Assembly (NCBI RefSeq): GCF_900142475.1
Contig: NZ_FRAY01000007.1
Span: 93,930 to 157,929 of the forward strand
Direction of reading: 5' to 3'
Length of the DNA: 64,000 nucleotides
DNA from: Fibrobacter sp. UWH4
Lineage (GTDB): Bacteria > Fibrobacterota > Fibrobacteria > Fibrobacterales > Fibrobacteraceae
The notes under the pieces were generated by a model that worked only from the letters and a program-made list of their open reading frames with translations, searched no databases and was not told the DNA's origin. Positions 35,372 to 42,038 of this stretch are shown here, piece by piece; position 1 is the first letter of the stretch, and every line of letters starts with the position of its first letter. The position numbers and the translations under genes were made by a program.

Positions 35372-36523
35372 TCATCGATTAACTGTAATAGCATCTTTAG
35401 GTATTTTTTCATCGAAGCGATATTCCTCTTTACCATCTAATGAATGATATGTTCCCTTACATAAAATTCCACAGGCTTCCTTTATTGTAAGAACTCGGTC
35501 TTCTTTTTTCGTCAACACATAATTGCACACATTGTTTATCGTTCTCACATCATAATTCAAATCCTCTTTTATAATCACACTCAAACTTTTCAAACCATAT
35601 CGAGCCTTTCCATCATAGTAAATGCCATCAGAGTCACTCATTCCTTTATAATCAAACGAGTCCCTAAATCTGACAAATGCAGGACATGCCCTCGACACTT
35701 TTGCAAATATCGGCAAAGCTTCTATCGGCATGGTATTTACTTTTTTGGGATAGCCCAAAGACCTATACAAACTATCCCCATCTATTTTCACCATATTCAG
35801 CACCCCATTTAAGGAAGCCTTCGCTTTCTTTTGGCATTCATCATATTTATTCGCAAATCGATTTATAGAATCCAAAAACGCCTCTGATCGCACTTTTGCC
35901 CACACATTCGTATTGAGAATAATATTATACATCGCAGTCCATTTTTCTGCGTAAAGTTTACTTGTTTGAGTTATAGAATCTTGAATGAAATCAAGCCCCA
36001 GATTATCGTAAAGAGAAAAAAGACTTTTCATCTTTTCGGCTTTTTCCGAATGCATTCTCAATACAGCTTCAGACATATCCGCAAGCATTTGAGCTAGCGA
36101 AGAATCACCTTTATACGCTATTTGTGCATTTTTCAAATCATTTTGGAGCGCAAGACCATAATTATCAGCTTCTATTACGCTTTTTGCATATTCAATTGCA
36201 TATTGTTGTATTGCATGTTCTTTTGCTTTACGCTCGTTATATGATTCAGCAAAGCCCAAATGAATAATTAAGTAAATCACAAAACAGATTATAGGAATGA
36301 TTGTCATAATGGTGAAAAATCTTTTACCATCACTTAAATCCATTTTGTTCTGCTTCATATCAGCAACCCAACTTTTCGCACTAGTGTACCAAGTGCCAAC
36401 CAAAGCTCCTAATAAAAGCCATAAAGTAATGGGCCAGTCCAAAGCCATTCTTGTATAAATCGCAAGAGCTAGCAGGGCAATAGATATAACTGCCATCATT
36501 ATCGGGAATGGTTTAGAGTTCAT
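35372..36523 (-). CDS. Unknown membrane-anchored protein
   Basis: 383 residues. Three hydrophobic segments near the N-terminus (about 7-25, 32-46 and 72-93) are followed by a helical soluble region and a C-terminal domain with a few Cys (SRACPAFVRF, NNVCNYVLTK, ACGILCKG). GGGAG precedes the ATG. Paired 34 nt downstream of another unknown envelope protein. Both are markedly AT-rich compared with flanking genes, suggesting acquisition. No function assigned. Confidence 0.6.
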   Translation of the reverse strand: MNSKPFPIMMAVISIALLALAIYTRMALDWPITLWLLLGALVGTWYTSAKSWVADMKQNKMDLSDGKRFFTIMTIIPIICFVIYLIIHLGFAESYNERKAKEHAIQQYAIEYAKSVIEADNYGLALQNDLKNAQIAYKGDSSLAQMLADMSEAVLRMHSEKAEKMKSLFSLYDNLGLDFIQDSITQTSKLYAEKWTAMYNIILNTNVWAKVRSEAFLDSINRFANKYDECQKKAKASLNGVLNMVKIDGDSLYRSLGYPKKVNTMPIEALPIFAKVSRACPAFVRFRDSFDYKGMSDSDGIYYDGKARYGLKSLSVIIKEDLNYDVRTINNVCNYVLTKKEDRVLTIKEACGILCKGTYHSLDGKEEYRFDEKIPKDAITVNR

Positions 36524-36557
36524 ATTTCGAGTCTCCCATAGAATTTTTTAGAAATTA

Positions 36558-37763
36558 TCAATCTTGAAAAGGAGCAAATTGCACTAGAGAAAGTTTTGCT
36601 ACAGTTTGTTTTGCTCCCATCGTAGACCTATAGGTATATGCCCCGCTACTTTTAGCAACGCCAATAACGGCTTTGGGGATTATTCCATTCGATATCGAAA
36701 CAAAAGAAACTCCATCTCCTTCATAAAGACCGGAATTTTTTGAAAGTAATTGAATTGAACTTCCTACATATTCATAGCATTTCCCTTTAGTCGCATAAGG
36801 ATTTGCAGAATACAATTCATCTTGCGGAAGAATTTCCTTGCAATTTTTTCTTACATTCTTCCATTGTTTTACAATATCATCTACAGAAAGGCCTTGTTTT
36901 TTCATGGCAAAGACAAACGAAGGCTTAACGTGTACCGCATTATACTTTTTTATTTCATCGTATTCTAGAGTTCCCTCAAAAGATTCGTATCCATACGTAT
37001 AATGATAATCCAGCCATCCCTTCAACTCATCCGGTTTCGCACCTGCCGAAATATAATTAGAAACATCTACCTTTAAATCTGCAATTTTTAGCCATTCATC
37101 GGCGGATTCTAAACTTACACGGCTCCATTTTTCAATATGTTCAAACGTAACACCTTTTTTCAGCCAAAGTTCCGCTGTATCGGGTGAGTAAATGCCGTTA
37201 TTAAGCCATTCTTTTATCATCATCGCTGTTTGACGTAATGAAATCCATTTTTTTGCTGAATCAGCAGTTACACCAAGATTTTCATAAAGTTTAATTTCAG
37301 AAGTTCTAATACCAACATTTTTCCATTCTCGCTCTTTTGCACGATCTGCTTCACTTTGTTCCTTTTTTCGTTTTTTGTAATTATCGGCCAATTCCTTCGC
37401 TTCTTCAACATCATGAATAACCCGTTTTTGAAATTGCGGGGAAAATATGGAAACATCCTCAGATAATTGATTTGCTTTTGAGATCAACCTAGTTAAACAA
37501 GGGGAGCGCAATAACTCGACCTGCTCCAATTGAGGCTTACACCTTTCGTATAGTTCATAAAATGCATAAGCAACGTTGCCAGGACCAGTAATACTGCTAT
37601 TACCAATATCCCAAACCAATTGTTTGAATTCTCCTTTTTCTTGCGCTATAATCGCATTTTCCATTTCAATTTTTAAGCTGTCTATATTTTTTGTGGTATC
37701 CGCAGCAAATCCCACATCTATGAATAGAAACATAATAAGGATGAAATTAGACCATTTTTTCAT
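36558..37763 (-). CDS. Unknown exported protein with Trp/Gly helical repeats
   Basis: About 401 residues from the ATG at 37763 (AGAGG 6 nt upstream). Signal peptide KKWSNFILIMFLFIDVGFAA. Residues about 150-270 contain roughly 20-residue helical repeats around Trp and Gly (IKEWLNNGIYSPDTAELWLKKGVTFEHIEKW). The C-terminus is beta-rich with CYEYVGSSIQLLSK. First gene of a two-gene AT-rich operon whose leader probably contains the hairpin at 37859-37977. Confidence 0.6.
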   Translation of the reverse strand: MKKWSNFILIMFLFIDVGFAADTTKNIDSLKIEMENAIIAQEKGEFKQLVWDIGNSSITGPGNVAYAFYELYERCKPQLEQVELLRSPCLTRLISKANQLSEDVSIFSPQFQKRVIHDVEEAKELADNYKKRKKEQSEADRAKEREWKNVGIRTSEIKLYENLGVTADSAKKWISLRQTAMMIKEWLNNGIYSPDTAELWLKKGVTFEHIEKWSRVSLESADEWLKIADLKVDVSNYISAGAKPDELKGWLDYHYTYGYESFEGTLEYDEIKKYNAVHVKPSFVFAMKKQGLSVDDIVKQWKNVRKNCKEILPQDELYSANPYATKGKCYEYVGSSIQLLSKNSGLYEGDGVSFVSISNGIIPKAVIGVAKSSGAYTYRSTMGAKQTVAKLSLVQFAPFQD

Positions 37764-37858
37764 ATCCAACCTCTTTTGTTGAAAGTCCTACATTGAGAGC
37801 AATGTTCCTATCAAAAGACGAAACCACAAAAAAAGACGTGGGACTTGTCTATGTTTAC

Positions 37859-37977
37859 CTAACTCGAGGTTCAGCAAAACCTTAACCTGATAAACACAAA
37901 CAACCCACGCCCATTTCTGGACGTGAGCGTTCGCATCCTATTCTCAGGTTCTTTGAAATTTGCTGATTTCGAGTTAG
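37859..37977 (-). ncRNA. 119-nt extended hairpin, candidate leader RNA element
   Basis: CTAACTCGA and TCGAGTTAG close a long interrupted stem containing TTCAGCAAA/TTTGCTGA, AACCTGA/TCAGGTT, CAAAC/GTTCG and CACGCCC/GGACGTG, with loop ATTTCT. The two imperfect pairs are G-U on the minus strand but A-C on the plus strand, pointing to minus-strand RNA, the strand of the gene at 36558-37763 that starts about 95 nt downstream. The rest of 37770-38170 shows no gene. Confidence 0.5.
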
Positions 37978-38174
37978 AGAACAAGGAGCAAAGCTCAAGA
38001 AATGTCAAAAATTAAGTTACCTTATAAAAGCCTCATAAAAGTTTTCAAATTTAATATAACTCTTTTTCATGGCAATAGGATAGCCCACAAACAAGTAAGC
38101 CATCAAAATTAAGCAAAAAACGCCCCGTCTAGGCCCGCCAGATGATTATTCCAAGCTGGAAGAAGCTCAACATG

Positions 38175-38203
38175 TTGACTTTTCTAATAAAAATTGGTAT
38201 ATT
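38175..38203 (+). promoter_or_regulatory. Promoter of DUF3800-associated small RNA
   Basis: TTGACT and TATATT with a 17-nt spacer, among the best promoter matches in the window. Predicted start near 38210. Confidence 0.7.
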
Positions 38204-38209
38204 ATAACC

Positions 38210-38264
38210 GGGCTGGTCGAAAGACCCAGGTCCATCTTTGGCGAGGAAGTTCCTCGCTTTTTTT
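38210..38264 (+). ncRNA. Small RNA with terminator, directly upstream of DUF3800 gene
   Basis: About 55 nt from the promoter at 38175-38203. The first hairpin is CTGGTC-GAAA-GACC(C)AG with a GNRA tetraloop. The second is GCGAGGAA-g-TTCCTCGC followed by eight T, a strong intrinsic terminator at 38241-38264. The DUF3800 start codon lies 12 nt further on. It can act as a separate small RNA or as an attenuator. Structured DUF3800 RNA motifs found near such genes have been described by comparative genomics (recalled). Confidence 0.6.
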
Positions 38265-38276
38265 GTGGAGAGAGTC

Positions 38277-38954
38277 TTGAAGGAACTAAGTGTTTTCATC
38301 GATGAGTCGGGGGATTTTGGCGAATATAGCCCACATTCTCCGTATTACATAATAACAATGGTGTTCCATGACCAAGAGGTCGACATTCAAGAAAACGTTC
38401 TTCGCCTTGATACCTAGCTGTCCTATCTTGGACTTGAGAATCTTTGCATCCACACCGGCCCAATTATCCGCAAGGAAGAAATTTATAAAGACATGGGAAT
38501 AGCTGAGCGAAGGCGCATTTTCAACAAAATGATGGCGTTTATCCGTTCAGTAGGTATCCAGTACAAATGTTTTTCCATCGAAAAAAAGCACATCAAAGAT
38601 TCTGTAGAAGCGACAGGCAAACTTTCAAAGCAAATATCCTCGTTCATTAGAAATCATTATGATGATTTTCTTGCTTTCAACGATGTCAAAATTTACTACG
38701 ACAATGGACAAGTCGAAGTAAGCAAGCTTTTGTCGTCTGTATTCAACGCGCTGCTGCCAAACCCAATTTTCCGAAAAGTGATGCCTACTGATTATAAATT
38801 GTTCCAGGTCGCAGACTTTATTTGCACGATGGAACTTTTGAACCTGAAACTTGAAAACAATCTTTTCTCAAGATCCGAAATGATTTTCTTCGGCAACAAG
38901 CGCGATTTAAAACAGAACTATTTAAAGGCTCTGAGAAAGAAAGAATGGAATTAA
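38277..38954 (+). pseudogene. DUF3800 protein gene 1 with in-frame TAG
   Basis: The frame starts at TTG 38277 (GGAGAG upstream) with the DUF3800 opening LSVFIDESGDFGEYSPHSPYYIITM. It meets a TAG at 38415-38417, then continues in the same frame to 38954 with the family's C-terminal FRKVMPTDYKLFQVADFICTMELL. About 225 residues if read through. One base change (CAG to TAG) would explain it. DUF3800 proteins are predicted RNase H-like nucleases. Alternatively a short N-terminal fragment and an internal-start product (ATG 38493) are made. Confidence 0.75.
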
Positions 38955-38955
38955 T

Positions 38956-39060
38956 AGCCCGGGCGTTGCGGGTGCGGCGCCTGAGCACCCGCAGTGGGGG
39001 TACGCGGAAGCCCCTTCGGGGCTGAAGCCAGGGGGAAACCTCCCCCCTTCTTGTATATTA
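38956..39060. repeat. GC-rich dispersed repeat, copy 1
   Basis: About 100 bp starting GCCCGGGCGTTGCGGG and containing CACCCGCAG, GGGGTACGCGGAAG, a CCCCTTCGGGG hairpin, GCTGAAGCCAGGGGG and ending CCTCCCCCCTTC. A relative lies at 40430-40583. Much more GC-rich than the genes around it. Confidence 0.6.
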
Positions 39061-39143
39061 AAGAATCTTACCCTACAATCACTAATTTTACATATTGTAG
39101 GGTAATGAATATCGTGGACGGAATATTGAAAGAAGGACGCACT

Positions 39144-39234
39144 CAAAAATAAAAAGTCTCCCCTGGGGCACCTCAATGAGAGGAACGGGGAGTCCAGTTG
39201 TTGCAAATATCCACTCATTTACAGTAACTCGCAA
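39144..39234 (-). ncRNA. Second small RNA candidate with promoter and terminator
   Basis: On the minus strand a promoter (TTGCGA at 39234-39229, GATATT at 39211-39206, 17-nt spacer) predicts a start near 39199. The RNA of about 55 nt folds as ACTCCCC ... GGGGAG enclosing CCTC-tcatt-GAGG, followed by ACTTTTTATTTTT. It lies between the two DUF3800 genes, divergent from the second. The size matches the small RNA at 38210-38264. Remaining bases of 38955-39296 are repeat and promoter. Confidence 0.5.
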
Positions 39235-39260
39235 GAGATTTGTATTTCCAATTCAACTCA

Positions 39261-39289
39261 TTGACAGCAACTGCACATTTGTTTATCTT
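39261..39289 (+). promoter_or_regulatory. Promoter of DUF3800 gene 2, probably leaderless
   Basis: TTGACA and TATCTT with a 17-nt spacer. The ATG at 39297 falls 8 nt after the -10 element, so transcription should begin at or next to it. No ribosome-binding site precedes this ATG, consistent with a leaderless message. Confidence 0.6.
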
Positions 39290-39296
39290 TCGTTGT

Positions 39297-40076
39297 ATGA
39301 AGAAAACTGAGCAAACAAAAGCATATTACTTCTTTGACGAAGCGGGAGACACAACAATCCTTGGGCGCAAGGGGGTGAATCTTGTTGAAAGCGGATTAGC
39401 CAGCAAGGTATTTATGGTCGGCTATCTAGAAACGAAGAACCCGCAGCAACTCACAAAAGAAATTACCGCCTTGCACAACGAGATTTGCAACGATGACTTC
39501 TACTCCGAAATTCCATCCATGGAGAAAACCCGCGTTGCATTCCATGCAGCAAAAGACTGTGCCGAAATCCGAGATAGAGTTTTCCACCTTTTAAAAACAT
39601 TGGACTTCACTTACTACTGCATTGTACTCCGTAAAAAAGAAACATTCTTCAGAAATCACTTTGACTTCAAGGACACAGCCATATACAAGTACGCTGTCGA
39701 GCATCTTTTGGAGAACAGACTACATTTCTATTCCGAAATAGACTGCTACTTTTCTTCTCTTGGTAACGTCGTCCGTAAAGAAACGATGCAAAGCGCCATC
39801 AATTCTGCAATAGATCGATTCAAGGCGAAGTGGAACAAAGAAAACTCCAACTCTATCAGAATCTTCATTCAACAGTCAAAAGAACGTTCTCTTTTGCAAG
39901 CATCAGACCATGTTTTGTGAACAATCCAGCGAGCATACGAAAAAGGCGATTTTCGATATTATAATTATTTGAAAGAAAAGATTAGCCTAGTACACGATAT
40001 TTTGGATGTAAAGCCTTCTTCGAAAAATTATTACACACCCAAAAATCCGTTGGATAAAAAAATAGATCCCGTATAA
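39297..40076 (+). pseudogene. DUF3800 protein gene 2 with in-frame TGA
   Basis: From ATG 39297: KAYYFFDEAGDTTILGRKGVN is the DUF3800 opening. The frame reaches LLQASDHVL then TGA (39918-39920), where the family usually has Trp, and continues open as TIQRAYEKGDFRYYNYLKEKI to TAA at 40074. A TGG to TGA transition is the simplest explanation. Truncation removes about 50 residues after the conserved Asp. The premature product could still be made and might be partly folded. Confidence 0.75.
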
Positions 40077-40197
40077 GGCTAGGTTTCTATCGAAACGCAT
40101 GGCATGAAGCCCGCTTTCACCTTAATGGGACCTGTTTTCTATAAAATACATAAATTAAGACCAAAAGTCAAGTAGTCTGCCTTTACAATATCGCTTT

Positions 40198-40365
40198 TTA
40201 CGACGAAATTGGCAATTTTCCCAAATTATCAAACACCTCATCAAGCGATTTTCCTCTACCCTCCATGGCATCCGCATAGCCGTTTTCCATTTTATATTCG
40301 AATTCATCGTCCGTTTCAAGCAAACCGTTGCAACATAGTTCATTGTTTTTATTGCATCCTGTCAT
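40198..40365 (-). CDS. 55-residue acidic Cys-containing protein
   Basis: Too short for usual gene calls but convincing: MTGCNKNNELCCNGLLETDD, then EFEYKMENGYADAMEGRGKS and LDEVFDNLGKLPISS. Composition is coding-like and acidic, and the C-terminal helix resembles small antitoxin-like proteins. A promoter (TTGTGT-17-TATATT on the minus strand) ends about 6 nt before the ATG, so the message may be leaderless. No toxin-like partner is adjacent on its strand. Function unknown. Confidence 0.55.
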   Translation of the reverse strand: MTGCNKNNELCCNGLLETDDEFEYKMENGYADAMEGRGKSLDEVFDNLGKLPISS

Positions 40366-40429
40366 AGTCTAAATATAACTTCATTTGCCACAAAACACAA
40401 AAAGGTCGACCATCCATTCAAAAAAGAGC

Positions 40430-40583
40430 CGGGCGTTGCGGGCTGGCGTTTAAAGCCCGCAGAAGGGGTAGCGGAAGACCCGGCCGGGGCGGGTTTAAAA
40501 GGAGATGCCCGACCAAGTCGGGCATGACATCAGGGGTGGGGGCGGGGCTGAAGCTAGGGGGACTCCTTCCCCTTCAATATTCA
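40430..40583. repeat. GC-rich dispersed repeat, copy 2 (with internal insertion)
   Basis: Shares GCCGGGCGTTGCGGG, CCCGCAG, GGGGTAGCGGAAG and GCTGAAGCTAGGGGG with 38956-39060, but about 60 bp including a GATGCCCG-accaagt-CGGGCATGACA palindrome interrupt it. Suggests an insertion of one repeat family into another. Confidence 0.6.
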
Positions 40584-40603
40584 ACAGTTGACTCGCGAAT
40601 GTT

Positions 40604-42001
40604 CTAGCACCCTTTCGTTGTCTTGACGCTCTCGTTTTGCAGCTTGAGAATGATGTCGCCGGAATCCGGGTCCATCATCATGTCGAAGCTAGAACGAATG
40701 GTAAACTTGTAGCCCGCGACGTCATAGCTTATGTCCAGCGAATGGACAATGCATTTATTCATGTAATCGAGAATCAGCTTTTCACGGGTGTAATCCAACG
40801 CGTTCATGACATTGGTTTCACTTTGCAGCATCAGGGAACTCAGGTACTTGTAATGGATTTCGTAGGTGTACTTGTCTTCGAGATCCTTGGGGATGTACGA
40901 GATTCCGCCCATGCGAAGCACCGGTGAATTCTTGGTCAGGTTCCAGAAAAGGAATCCTCGATAGCCCGGGTCGTAAGACTTCGTGTTTGTCGCGATTCCA
41001 GACGCCATGAATTTCGCGAAAGCCTCTTTACGGGTAAAGTACTTTTTCATCGCTACGTCATCTTCCGAAATGAACGCAGAGAAAATATCCCCGTACGGAG
41101 TTTTCTTGTAGAACTTACCCACGTGATAGACGCGCTTGATTTTACCCTTACCCGTTTTGGTGCGATAGGTTATCTGCTTTGTCACATCGTTCTTGTTCGA
41201 GATCTGTTCCAGCAGGTCCTGATTAACAACCTTGTAATCTTCCGGAAGAATTGCATTCTTAAAGCGATCCCCCACAAATTCAGACAATTCCTCAACACTC
41301 TTGCATTCGAAAATGTCAAGCACGCAGCCGTTTACGTATAAGATCTTTCCGTTGCGGGCATTTAAAAGAACCACACCTCCTGGCACATATTCCATATAGT
41401 TCAAAGCTAGCTGTTGCAACATTTCGGCGTTCTTGATGGCGCCATCTATTTTTGCCTTGAGCATGCTCTTGTCCATAATGGGCAAGTGGATAAACTGGTA
41501 TGCACCAAGACGAATACTTTCCTTTGCAAGATCCAAATTGTCCGTCATCACGACAAAGGGAATCTGAAGATTGCTTCTCACCTCGTGGAATTTCCGGATA
41601 ATCTTGAAGCCATCCATTTTCGGAAGGACGGCATTCACCAACGCAAGCGAAATCCTATCCCCATATTCTAGCAGAAGCTTGAGGGCCTGCTCACCATCCG
41701 GAGCAAGCAACAAGTTGTAATTCAACCTGAGAATACTGTCAAGGAACGCCCTGTTCTGCGGGTTGGCCTCGGCAAGCAGAACAGTCTTCGTATTTGCCGG
41801 AAGCGTAGAATCTTTGCTACTGGAAGAGCTGTCATAGGCGCTTACATGTGTGTTGCGGAAGCACAAATCGTAAATGTGACAGCCGTTATTATCGGCTATC
41901 AGGCGCCCCTTCATAAAGACGTACATTCCGTGCGTCACGTAAGTCACCTCGCAAGGGGACACATAGGCCGCCTTTTCCGCCTCATGAAGCGTGTAGTACA
42001 A
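40604..42001 (-). CDS. Degenerate receiver plus PAS-domain signalling protein
   Basis: 465 residues from a TTG at 42001; the frame has no ATG before residue 26. Residues about 72-190 form a CheY-like receiver in which key residues are replaced: the acidic pair is EAN (78-80), the phosphoacceptor position is Asn123 (ALVNAVLPKMDG) and the conserved Lys is Leu (IHLPI). A PAS domain follows at about 205-320 (GGVVLLNARNGKILYVNG). The C-terminal 130 residues are unclassified. Probably a phosphorylation-independent partner of the GGDEF-EAL protein encoded 37 nt upstream. Confidence 0.75.
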   Translation of the reverse strand: MYYTLHEAEKAAYVSPCEVTYVTHGMYVFMKGRLIADNNGCHIYDLCFRNTHVSAYDSSSSSKDSTLPANTKTVLLAEANPQNRAFLDSILRLNYNLLLAPDGEQALKLLLEYGDRISLALVNAVLPKMDGFKIIRKFHEVRSNLQIPFVVMTDNLDLAKESIRLGAYQFIHLPIMDKSMLKAKIDGAIKNAEMLQQLALNYMEYVPGGVVLLNARNGKILYVNGCVLDIFECKSVEELSEFVGDRFKNAILPEDYKVVNQDLLEQISNKNDVTKQITYRTKTGKGKIKRVYHVGKFYKKTPYGDIFSAFISEDDVAMKKYFTRKEAFAKFMASGIATNTKSYDPGYRGFLFWNLTKNSPVLRMGGISYIPKDLEDKYTYEIHYKYLSSLMLQSETNVMNALDYTREKLILDYMNKCIVHSLDISYDVAGYKFTIRSSFDMMMDPDSGDIILKLQNESVKTTKGC

Positions 42002-42038
42002 CGGATTTTCCGGATCGTTCGACGCAGCCTCGACCTCG

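Noticed and set aside
37859..37977. Retron msr-msd RNA
   Set aside because: The long hairpin is suggestive, but no reverse transcriptase gene lies in the neighbourhood.
39918..39920. Selenocysteine or UGA-Trp recoding at the second DUF3800 gene
   Set aside because: No SECIS-like hairpin was seen directly after the UGA, other genes in the window use UGA as stop, and the neighbouring DUF3800 gene has a TAG, so mutation is simpler.
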